From Epilithonimonas hispanica (GTDB lineage: Bacteria; Bacteroidota; Bacteroidia; Flavobacteriales; Weeksellaceae): 64,000 nucleotides of DNA. A program made the position numbers and the translations under genes. Location of the stretch: contig NZ_QNUG01000001.1 in NCBI RefSeq assembly GCF_003385395.1, forward strand, positions 1 to 64,000, in the 5' to 3' direction. Positions 6,690 to 14,098 of this stretch are shown here, in pieces (position 1 is the first letter of the stretch; every line of letters begins with the position of its first letter). The notes beneath the pieces are model-generated. The model ran no database searches and was not told where the DNA came from. It saw only the letters and a list, made by a program, of their open reading frames with translations.

Positions 6690-7601
6690 TTATTTTATGC
6701 CCATTTGTTGATTCTCACAGTCAATGAAGATTTCTTTGTCGAGAAATATTCTATTGCCTAACATTCCCGACATTCCCGAAAATTTCATTAGATAATATTG
6801 AGTTTTTGAAAATCCTTCTACATAGGTTACTTGTTTGAGTGTAACTTTTGCTTTACTAAAATGAATTTCATTTTTGGATTGTGCTGTGTAAGTCGTCAAA
6901 ACATTTCCCCAAGAATTTCCTTTTTCAATGATAATTTTTGAATTTGATAGTTTCAATTTTTGCCAATTTTCTTTATTTGTAAGTAATTCGTAAGCACTTG
7001 TTCCTGAATCATATAGAAATTTGTCTTTATTATTATTTAATGTAGCAGGAATTATAATTTTTCTCTTCCTAAATTTAAAATCAAAAGTTTGCCCTGTGAA
7101 ATAGTTAGGTGTTTTTTTTAAGTTAAATTCAATTGAGTTATCCTTGAAATTTATAATTGTTTTTCTATTTTCTAGAATATCTGCGCCTAAGGTTCCAACA
7201 ATTTTTATTTCATCGTTATCAGTCTCTTTTCCGTAATCAATAATTTTAAATTTTTCGGATTTAATTTCAGTTTTTCCGATTTCAAAAATGCCATTTCCAA
7301 TATTATCGTTGATTTGAAAATGCGGAAGGTTCTTAATGGAGTTTTTGTAGAAAGTTGTATATGGGCTTCCTGTATCAAACTGAACATAATAAGTTGTTGT
7401 GTCATTTTTAAAATTGATTGGCAACAGTAAGGCATTTTTATTTTCGTCAAGCCAAGTAATATTAATTTTTCCGCTTTCATTTTTTACAGTGAGATAATTA
7501 TTTTCAGGCGAAAACTTTTTTTCAAAATAAAAAAACGCAATAATAAGTGAAAAGAAAAGAATGGTAAAAATTCCAATGATAATTTTTTTGATTTGCTTCA
7601 T
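6690..7601 (-). CDS. Membrane-anchored retropepsin-like aspartyl protease
   Basis: The start is placed at ATG 7601 (MKQIKKIIIGIFTILFF), because the longer frame to 7640 adds a poor N-terminus ahead of a clear membrane anchor (about residues 5-25). Two half-sites of the aspartyl-protease-like fold are visible: VQFDTGSPYTTFY, with the Asp-Thr-Gly triad (about 74-86), and FLYDSGTSAYELL (about 195-207), with Asp-Ser-Gly. A GTLGADIL segment lies between them, as in related bacterial proteins. The bulk should face the periplasm. Substrate unknown. The IS91-like element ends 11 bases past its stop codon. Its upstream neighbour on the same strand is an XRE-type regulator. Confidence 0.7.
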   Translation of the reverse strand: MKQIKKIIIGIFTILFFSLIIAFFYFEKKFSPENNYLTVKNESGKINITWLDENKNALLLPINFKNDTTTYYVQFDTGSPYTTFYKNSIKNLPHFQINDNIGNGIFEIGKTEIKSEKFKIIDYGKETDNDEIKIVGTLGADILENRKTIINFKDNSIEFNLKKTPNYFTGQTFDFKFRKRKIIIPATLNNNKDKFLYDSGTSAYELLTNKENWQKLKLSNSKIIIEKGNSWGNVLTTYTAQSKNEIHFSKAKVTLKQVTYVEGFSKTQYYLMKFSGMSGMLGNRIFLDKEIFIDCENQQMGIK

Positions 7602-7685
7602 ATTTTTTTTGCAATATTCTGAAAATATCAAAAAAAACATTGGTAAATTGTTATGACAATGTTACGCCATTTTTGCGACAATTTA

Positions 7686-8225
7686 CTATAAAAAACTGGT
7701 TTTCAGTTTTATATACAAATCGTTGTTTTTGTTCAAACCAATGCCGTTAATAATAACAACTGTAAGTTTCAAAATCAGAAAAATAGTGACTGCATATATA
7801 AATAACGGCGTTTTAATTGAAAAATATTTTTGAACAAAAGGAATTAATATGAGTGAAATTGACAAGATAGCAGTCAGAATAATTTGAATACTTACAATAT
7901 TTTTTCCAAGAATTTTATTTTCGTGGTCGTGAGTCTTTGAAGTTAGAATTAAAGGGAAAATAATTCCTCCAAAAGGTATAACCAAACCTGCCAAAGCAGA
8001 AAAATTTATTAGTTTTGCTCTTTCAGTATTAATTTTCTTTTCGCGTTCAAAAATTAGATTTTCAGGTTCAGTTTCTAATGCTTTTGAAATGGCACTTAAT
8101 GAAAATCCTTTTAATGGGCTACCTGATTCAATTCTTTGAACTGTTCTCAACGAAATTCCCGATTTTTCTGCAAGTTCAATTTGAGTAAGATTTTTTTGTT
8201 CTCTCAAAATTTTAACTTTATTCAT
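7686..8225 (-). CDS. XRE-family HTH protein with C-terminal membrane domain
   Basis: Residues 1-60 are a Cro/CI-type helix-turn-helix (VKILREQKNLTQIELAEKSG then ISLRTVQRIESGSPLKGFSL). From about residue 70 there are three to four hydrophobic segments (LVIPFGGIIFPLIL, IQIILTAILSISLILIPF, PLFIYAVTIFLILKLTVVII), resembling DUF4870/Tic20-like membrane domains. This pairing is common in Flavobacteriia, and a membrane-tethered regulator is the natural reading. The downstream gene on the same strand is the aspartyl-protease-like protein, 84 bases on; the two may act together, but that is inference. Confidence 0.75.
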   Translation of the reverse strand: MNKVKILREQKNLTQIELAEKSGISLRTVQRIESGSPLKGFSLSAISKALETEPENLIFEREKKINTERAKLINFSALAGLVIPFGGIIFPLILTSKTHDHENKILGKNIVSIQIILTAILSISLILIPFVQKYFSIKTPLFIYAVTIFLILKLTVVIINGIGLNKNNDLYIKLKTSFL

Positions 8226-8332
8226 TTTTAAGCGGGTTTTTGGTAAAATTGCAGGTAACTCTCAAATATACGAAAGTTTTGTAATATTCTAAAAAAAATA
8301 AAATACTATTTTTCAGTGTATTACATTTTTAT

Positions 8333-8383
8333 TATATTTGAATAGCCAGAATACGCAATACGTAGAATATTAAAAATACGCAA
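8333..8383 (+). promoter_or_regulatory. Promoter and paired 9-bp repeats upstream of the second recombinase
   Basis: TATATTTG at 8333-8340 matches the Bacteroidota -7 element. Two copies of AATACGCAA (8350-8358 and 8375-8383) follow, 25 bases apart and in the leader of the recombinase gene. They could be binding sites for the recombinase itself or for another regulator. Confidence 0.4.
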
Positions 8384-8390
8384 CTCAAAA

Positions 8391-9476
8391 ATGGAAAACT
8401 CATTCCTTGATTTTGACAAAGCACACTTCCATGCAGAGCCTGCTTTTCATCGTGGAAAAAATATAATTTGGATCCATTTCCCAAAAGATTTTAAACTCGT
8501 TGATGTCTTAAAAAAACAAACAATCCCAAAATGGAGCAAAACAAAACAATGCTGGTATATTTCGGATAATACATTTAACAGACAACTCTTTGGCTTAGAA
8601 CTCAAAGTAATAGGAAAAGATGCTTTACAAAAGATAAAACCTATCAATCAGCCTGCTTTGCAGAATCTAATAGATCACATGAAGCTAAAAGGACTCAGCC
8701 CCAATACCATAAAAACCTATACATTAGAGTTTGCGCAGCTTCTTTACCTTATTAGAGATTTTCCAATAGATCAACTCACGCCAGAGAGGCTCAAAAGTTA
8801 TTTTTTGTATTGTATCAATCAGTTAGAAATTTCAGAAAATCACCTCCATAGTAGGATCAATGCCATTAAGTTTTACTTTGAAAAAGTTCAACACCAGCCA
8901 AAGATGTTTTTTGACATTCCAAGACCTAAAAAACCTTTATTACTGCCAAAAGCACTCAATACCAATGAGATAAAAAAGCTAATTAATACTACCGAAAATC
9001 CCAAGCATCAGTTGATTCTCAAACTCGTCTATGGTATGGGACTCCGGGTAAGTGAAATTGTTAACCTCAAAATACAACACATAGACAGTCAGGCTATGCG
9101 TGTTCTCATACAAAGCGGAAAAGGAAAAAAAGATCGATATGTTAATTTACCAGAAAGCATCCTTCAAGAACTAAGGATATACTACAAAACAGCTCTGCCA
9201 AAAGACTATCTTTTCGAAGGACAATATGGAGGCCAATATTCCATTAGGAGTGTACAAGCAGTATTCAAAAATGCTATGAAAAAATGTGGAATCCATAAAA
9301 ACGTTGGCATACACAGTCTGCGTCATTCCTATGCAACACATCTCATAGAGCAAGGTACAGATATCCGTTTTGTACAAGATCTGCTGGGGCATAGCAATAT
9401 CAAAACCACAATGCTTTACACATCCCTTACAGACCAAAAAAAACGCATGATTAGAAGTCCGCTGGATAATCTCTAG
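8391..9476 (+). CDS. XerD-like tyrosine recombinase with an extra N-terminal domain
   Basis: The 361-residue protein has the integrase catalytic domain at about 180-355: Arg in YGMGLRVSEIVNLK, Lys in GKGKKDRYVNLP, HSLRHSYATHL, LGHSNIKTTMLYTS with the nucleophile Tyr. A SAM-like core-binding domain covers about 90-175 (HMKLKGLSPNTIKTY). Residues 1-85 form an additional domain (FHRGKNIIWIHFPKD, IPKWSKTKQCWYISDN) found in many Bacteroidota recombinases; its function is not known to me. Plausible roles are inversion, cassette or island recombination. The next gene on the same strand is a small excisionase-like HTH protein. No attachment-site pair could be identified. Confidence 0.9.
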   Translation: MENSFLDFDKAHFHAEPAFHRGKNIIWIHFPKDFKLVDVLKKQTIPKWSKTKQCWYISDNTFNRQLFGLELKVIGKDALQKIKPINQPALQNLIDHMKLKGLSPNTIKTYTLEFAQLLYLIRDFPIDQLTPERLKSYFLYCINQLEISENHLHSRINAIKFYFEKVQHQPKMFFDIPRPKKPLLLPKALNTNEIKKLINTTENPKHQLILKLVYGMGLRVSEIVNLKIQHIDSQAMRVLIQSGKGKKDRYVNLPESILQELRIYYKTALPKDYLFEGQYGGQYSIRSVQAVFKNAMKKCGIHKNVGIHSLRHSYATHLIEQGTDIRFVQDLLGHSNIKTTMLYTSLTDQKKRMIRSPLDNL

Positions 9477-9722
9477 ACTAGGCAATCCTTACAGACAGAT
9501 AACCAATTCCCCTCACACAGAAAAAACACATTGGCAATACACGCTTTTTCAGATAATGTCACACTATTGACATATCCTTACACCTTACACTTTCAACTTT
9601 TTCCATTATTACACAAACACGATGCTCAATATTTTTTTTATTTTATTTAGAATAATAACCATTTATAAACCAATATATTGTGAAAAAAAATCGTAACTTA
9701 GTCCTACAAAAAACTAATTACG

Positions 9723-10004
9723 ATGAAACCAAGATTAATCATTACTCAGACTATGATAGATCAGATTGTCTCTACCATTCTCAGCAATCTGTCTCAACCA
9801 CAAGATATTTCAATAGAAAATCGAGGCAAACTACTCAATTGCAAGCAGGTCGCCAGTTATCTTGGAGTGTGCGAAAGAACAGTCAAACATTACATTCAGA
9901 AAGGTATCATCACAGGATTTTATCTAGGCAGCATTTGGCTTACCTATGAGCTCATTCTCCATGTAGACCTCATGAATTTATACTGCAGCCAAAATCAAAA
10001 ATAG
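9723..10004 (+). CDS. Excisionase-like helix-turn-helix protein
   Basis: The 93-residue protein has an HTH of the MerR/excisionase type in residues 40-75 (LLNCKQVASYLGVCERTVKH then YIQKGIITGF). Similar small proteins assist tyrosine recombinases by bending DNA. It lies 246 bases after the recombinase on the same strand, so pairing with it is plausible. An overlapping frame at 9680-9949 is a shadow. A perfect 10-bp inverted repeat lies about 50 bases after the stop. Confidence 0.65.
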   Translation: MKPRLIITQTMIDQIVSTILSNLSQPQDISIENRGKLLNCKQVASYLGVCERTVKHYIQKGIITGFYLGSIWLTYELILHVDLMNLYCSQNQK

Positions 10005-10054
10005 TAATTCATTTATTTTTTTTCGGTAACATATTACTATACCTACTTTATACA

Positions 10055-10080
10055 CACCTAGGACTATAATGTCCTAGGTG
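10055..10080. terminator. Perfect 10-bp inverted repeat
   Basis: CACCTAGGAC and GTCCTAGGTG flank the loop TATAAT, giving a perfect ten-pair stem. There is no downstream T-run, so it is either a terminator of unusual type or a protein-binding site. It follows the excisionase-like gene. Confidence 0.4.
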
Positions 10081-10143
10081 CCTATATGGTTTTACATAAT
10101 TTAAGATAATCACTCAACCCCGGTTATACACATGATAAAGTCC

Positions 10144-10339
10144 TAAAAAAATCTCACCCTTTAGGGCAGGGGCAAAAGATTTTTTTCATCATTACCACCC
10201 AAGATAAAATTTGACAAAGTCAATCACTTTGTGCCTTAAACCCACAGAATCCTAAAAAAACCTTTCGTGCCCTTGTGTATAAAACCAACAAACCTCAAAA
10301 AAAATCTCCCCCTTTAGGGTCGGGGCAAAAGATTTTTTA
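10144..10339. repeat. Two copies of a hairpin-forming repeat
   Basis: A 45-base sequence occurs at 10144-10187 and again at 10293-10339. Both run from an A-tract with ATCTC, through CCCTTTAGGG and GGGGCAAAAGAT, to a T-tract. Each can fold with the A/T tracts paired outside and the C/G runs paired inside, like a bidirectional terminator. The 10005-10419 gap holds these and the 10055 hairpin but no gene. Confidence 0.5.
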
Positions 10340-10419
10340 TACTCCCAAACCTCAAAAAAAAATGCAACATCCCGAAAGACATTGCATTACTAACCATCAA
10401 AACTTGTATCTAGCAAAAA

Positions 10420-11064
10420 CTAAGATACCGTTACCGTCCCGGCATACTCAGACAAAGACACGCGTTCCCCATCAGCATCCAAAGCGCACACCCATACATC
10501 CAGTGTTTTCCCTCGGTAGCGGCGCATCACGCTCACGTTGGCAGAGCCATCCGCACGCGTAGCAATATTCCGTACCAGCCTTGGGCGGTGTTCATCCTCT
10601 GCGCAGTACAGCACATAAACTTGATCCGTGCCAAACGCATCCTCATCATTCGTATTATCATCCCAAGTCAACTCAAAGCTCAACGCAGCTGACGCTGTCA
10701 AATCGTTCAGATAAAGACCTTCCAAATCACCTTTGGAAAACAAAATCTCCGAATTTTCACGATCTAAGCTGTTGGCTGCATAATTCAGCTTATAAGCCTT
10801 CATCACATTGCTTGTGGCTTTGTTGTACCTAGAGCTCAGTCCTGTGCGTTGTCCAAAGTGTTTTAGAGCAAAACTCTTATAACCAGACACAAATTCTGAT
10901 GCAATAGTCATCCTGCTTTTTACAAGCGTTTGCTTACTTGTAGATGGCTTATCAGTAAGCCGCGGTCGCGTTTTACTGATTTCTGTACCATTCACGTTGG
11001 CAATTACAATTCTTCCGGTACGCCCTTTGGTACCACCTAATACCGAGTCTGTTACTTTTCCCAT
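10420..11064 (-). CDS. DUF6266-family protein
   Basis: The 214-residue protein begins MGKVTDSVLGGTKGRTGRIV, the typical opening of DUF6266 proteins, which are frequent in Bacteroidota. The middle contains FGQRTGLSSRYNKATSNVM, and the C-terminal half is beta-rich (about 120-214), ending in a fibronectin-like strand pattern. No signal peptide or membrane segment is evident. The function of the family is unknown to me. GC content is visibly higher than in neighbouring genes, suggesting separate ancestry. It is isolated, between hairpin repeats and a tandem-repeat block. Confidence 0.75.
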   Translation of the reverse strand: MGKVTDSVLGGTKGRTGRIVIANVNGTEISKTRPRLTDKPSTSKQTLVKSRMTIASEFVSGYKSFALKHFGQRTGLSSRYNKATSNVMKAYKLNYAANSLDRENSEILFSKGDLEGLYLNDLTASAALSFELTWDDNTNDEDAFGTDQVYVLYCAEDEHRPRLVRNIATRADGSANVSVMRRYRGKTLDVWVCALDADGERVSLSEYAGTVTVS

Positions 11065-11232
11065 AATTTGAGGTTTTATTGGTTAAACATATCGTAAAGA
11101 TCTATATTTTTTTAAACCATTTTTCGTTCTTTCCATTATTTTCCAGTCTTTTCCAGTCTTTTCCAAAAAAAAGCACACAACCTCAAAAAGTATCCCCTCA
11201 AAAACCGCCCCAATCACCCGATCATCTATTCA

Positions 11233-11402
11233 CCCATTCACCGTCCAAAACATCATTTTCACCGTCCATTCATCGTCCAAAACATCATTTTCACCGTCCA
11301 GAATGCTACTTTCACCGTCCATTCACCGTCTGTGCACCGTCCATTCACCGTCCATTCACCGTCCGTGCATCGTCCACTCACCGTCCACCGTCCGTCCACC
11401 GG
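11233..11402. repeat. Tandem repeat block 1 (CACCGTCCATT-type units)
   Basis: Degenerate units around TTCACCGTCCA occur more than ten times, some separated by AAAACATCA. The block has no coding character and is C-rich on the plus strand, unlike the surrounding AT-rich DNA. It lies upstream of the KefF-like gene. Confidence 0.75.
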
Positions 11403-11417
11403 GTATCCAAAACCCAT

Positions 11418-11555
11418 CCATAATCTATAATCTATAATCTATAATTTATCCATCTATCATCTATCCATCTATCATCTATCCGTCTATCATCTATCATTTA
11501 TCCGTCTATCATCTATCCGTCTATCATCTATCCATCTATCATCTATCCATCTACC
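11418..11555. repeat. Tandem repeat block 2 (ATCTATC-type units)
   Basis: Repeats of TAATCTA change into CTATCCATCTATCAT units that continue for about 140 bases. Together with block 1 they fill the 534-base gap between the DUF6266 gene and the KefF-like gene. A possible -7 element (TAACTTTA, 11571-11578) lies between the block and the TTG start at 11599. Confidence 0.75.
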
Positions 11556-11598
11556 TCCAAAAAAAATCGTAACTTTACAAAAATCCTTTACAAACCAT

Positions 11599-12123
11599 TT
11601 GAAAAATATACTCGTTCTATTTGCCCATCCATACTTCGAGCACTCTACCACCAATGTTAGATTGCTAGAGTGTTATGATGATTTAGATAACATTACATTT
11701 CGCGATTTGTATCAGGATTACCCAGATTTTCATATTCAGCCATTCCGCGAGAGAAAGCGGATAGTACAGTACGACAGGATTATTTTCCATTTCCCAATCA
11801 TTTGGTTTGGCTTGCCGCCCCTGCTCAAGTTATGGATAGATGAGGTCTTCGATATGCGTTGGATTTCAGAGAGCGGTATCAATATTCTTTCCGGAAAAGA
11901 TGCACTCATAATCACAAGCGTTGGCGGACGAGAAAGTAACTATACACAAGAAGGAAAATACGGAACAGGAGTAGAAGAATTGCTTTCTGGGCTCAAAGTG
12001 TCTTTGCATGTCAACAATATCAATCTCAAAAAAATACACATCATTTACAATGCCGATAACCTTAATGAAACAGAACTCAATCTGCTTTCCCAAGAATTGG
12101 CAGAAACCTTAAAAATAAAATAG
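11599..12123 (+). CDS. KefF-like NAD(P)H:quinone oxidoreductase, potassium-efflux partner
   Basis: This is a flavodoxin-fold protein of the KefF/KefG/MdaB type, 174 residues and full length. The N-terminal FMN/phosphate loop region is LVLFAHPYFEHSTTN. The typical PIIWFGLPPLLKLWIDEVF segment follows at about 65-85. In enteric bacteria KefF is a cytoplasmic ancillary subunit that activates KefC and has quinone reductase activity. The next gene, with no spacing, encodes the KefC-type channel, supporting the same role here. The start is TTG (11599), because no upstream ATG is in frame. Confidence 0.85.
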   Translation: MKNILVLFAHPYFEHSTTNVRLLECYDDLDNITFRDLYQDYPDFHIQPFRERKRIVQYDRIIFHFPIIWFGLPPLLKLWIDEVFDMRWISESGINILSGKDALIITSVGGRESNYTQEGKYGTGVEELLSGLKVSLHVNNINLKKIHIIYNADNLNETELNLLSQELAETLKIK

Positions 12124-13974
12124 ATGCAAGGATCCATTGCAATGACAATCCTGATCTTCCTTGGTGCGGCCATTATTATGGTTCCGTTAGGAAAAAAACT
12201 GGGTCTTAGTTCGGTAATAGGTTACATCCTTGGTGGCATTTTGATTGGCCCTTTTTGTTTACAGCTCACAGGTAGAGAAGTAGAAGACATTATGCATGCT
12301 TCAGAATTAGGAGTAGTTATGATGCTTTTTTTAGTCGGGTTAGAGTTGGAGCCTCAAAAACTGTGGCACATCAGAAAACGAATCCTAGGGCTTGGGGTCA
12401 GCCAGATGTTGCTCAGTATTATTGGGATTTTTATCGTGTTTTATATTGCCGGATTTGGCTTCAAAAAGTCATTTATCATTTCCCTTTGTTTTGCAATGTC
12501 ATCCACGGCAATTGTTTTGCAGACTCTTAAAGAGAAAAATCTTTTCCGGACAGTCAGCGGAGAATCTTCCTTTTCTATTTTACTCTTTCAGGATATTGCC
12601 GTTATTCCTATTTTGGCTTTATTACCTTTTTTATCCAAGTCCAAAAGAGCCCTGGAACAAGCAGGACACGAGAAAATTCTGCTCCAGTACCTCCCGGATT
12701 GGCTCCAGCCCTTCACCGTGATATTAGGCGTTCTGGTGCTCATTCTTTTGGGGCGTTATCTCTTCATCCCATTCCTTAGGTTTGTGTCTAAATCTGGCCT
12801 TAATGAGTTGCTCACAGCCGCCTCATTATTCCTGGTGATTGGCGTCTCAGAACTGATGATTTCTGTAGGCCTTAGTCCCGCTCTGGGGGCGTTCATAGCT
12901 GGTGTAATGTTGGCCAATAGCGAGTTTCGACACGAGCTAGAAAGTGATATAGACCCTTTCAAAGGGCTTCTTTTAGCAGTCTTTTTTGTAAGCGTGGGCG
13001 CCACTATTAACTTTGACATCATAGCTTCGAAGCCTTTCTTTATCTTTTCCGCAGCCTTTATTGTTTTAGCCATCAAGGCAATTGTGCTCTTTGTAATTGG
13101 AAAATACTATAAAATGAATAATGAGCAGAGTTTCTTCTTAGCTTTTGCCCTCTCCCAGGTCGGTGAGTTTGCTTTCGTTTTGGTTAATTTTGCAGCAAGT
13201 TTATATTTGATAGATTATCAGGCCAATTCAGAGTTAATGGCTATTGTGGCCATTACAATGTGTATTTCGCCATTACTTTTGATTTTCAAGGAGAAAGTTC
13301 TCGATCAACGATTCATCAAGCAGAAAACTGAAGAAAACATAGAACTGGGAATCATAAAACAGCGTAAAGTTCTTATTGTAGGTTTCGGATTCTTTGGAAG
13401 TACCGTAGGACGTCTTTTGAAAGCCAACGGGATTCGTTCAACGGTTTTGGATAATGATCCCGATAGAGTAGCATTGCTGAGGTCAAACGGTTTCAATGTT
13501 TATTACGGTGATGCAACCAAACCTGCTCTGTTGAGGTCTGCAGGGATAGAAGATGCAGAACTTCTAGTGCTTTGTTTGGATGACCCAGAGAAGAATAAGT
13601 TTCTCGTAGATTATGTCAAAGAAAACTACCCCGATGTCAAGATTTTTGTAAGAGCCAAGAACCGTTTAGATGCTTACGATTTCCTCAACAAAAACGTTAG
13701 CAACATCTACCGAGAAACTCTTGGCACAGCAGTAGATATGGCAGTAGATATTCTTCATGAAAGCGGAATGCGGAAATATACTGCCCGCCGAATGGGAAAA
13801 AGATTTATGTTGATTGATAAAGCGATGACCAGACGTTTAGCCAAGGAAAAAGACAAAGAGATGTTTACCTTCACACTTCGCGAGTCTCTGGAACGCGAAG
13901 CAGAATTATTGGCGCTCGACAGCATTTCCTTCGAAGAAAACCATTGGAGTGGGGAAGATGACGATGACAAATAA
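12124..13974 (+). CDS. KefB/KefC-type potassium/proton antiporter
   Basis: The 616-residue inner-membrane protein has a CPA2 exchanger domain with about 12 membrane segments (1-380) and a regulatory RCK/TrkA-N domain (about 410-530). The nucleotide-binding loop is VLIVGFGFFGSTVGRLL, then VLDNDPDRV and YYGDATKPALLRSAGI. It mediates potassium efflux linked to proton entry, classically in protection from electrophiles and controlled by glutathione adducts. Whether glutathione is the signal in this lineage is not shown. ATG immediately follows the KefF-like stop (TAG ATG), so the two form an operon. Confidence 0.9.
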   Translation: MQGSIAMTILIFLGAAIIMVPLGKKLGLSSVIGYILGGILIGPFCLQLTGREVEDIMHASELGVVMMLFLVGLELEPQKLWHIRKRILGLGVSQMLLSIIGIFIVFYIAGFGFKKSFIISLCFAMSSTAIVLQTLKEKNLFRTVSGESSFSILLFQDIAVIPILALLPFLSKSKRALEQAGHEKILLQYLPDWLQPFTVILGVLVLILLGRYLFIPFLRFVSKSGLNELLTAASLFLVIGVSELMISVGLSPALGAFIAGVMLANSEFRHELESDIDPFKGLLLAVFFVSVGATINFDIIASKPFFIFSAAFIVLAIKAIVLFVIGKYYKMNNEQSFFLAFALSQVGEFAFVLVNFAASLYLIDYQANSELMAIVAITMCISPLLLIFKEKVLDQRFIKQKTEENIELGIIKQRKVLIVGFGFFGSTVGRLLKANGIRSTVLDNDPDRVALLRSNGFNVYYGDATKPALLRSAGIEDAELLVLCLDDPEKNKFLVDYVKENYPDVKIFVRAKNRLDAYDFLNKNVSNIYRETLGTAVDMAVDILHESGMRKYTARRMGKRFMLIDKAMTRRLAKEKDKEMFTFTLRESLEREAELLALDSISFEENHWSGEDDDDK

Positions 13975-13997
13975 TGCTTGCTTAAGTTTTCTTAGTT

Positions 13998-14021
13998 TGT
14001 CACTCCGAGGCTCTCGAAGAG
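13998..14021. repeat. Short interspersed repeat, copy 1
   Basis: The 24 bases are TGTCACTCCGAGG followed by CTCTCGAAGAG. Relatives lie at 20519-20542 and 21598-21620. The consensus is TGTCA..CTGAGG(C/T)TCTCGAAG. This copy is intergenic, after the kefC-like gene. Confidence 0.6.
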
Positions 14022-14098
14022 TTTCAAAATTCTGGAAATAAAGAACGTATATTTTCCTAGTTTTCATTACATTTATTCCCCGAAATAATTTCTATTCT

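Noticed and set aside
9680..9949. Open frame overlapping the excisionase-like gene
   Set aside because: The alternative frame (9723-10004) has a clear HTH; this one has only low-complexity, Ser/Gln/Arg-rich residues.
11233..11555. Possible CRISPR array or coding repeats
   Set aside because: Short 7-15 bp units with no constant repeat/spacer structure; the open frame 11079-11423 merely translates the repeats.
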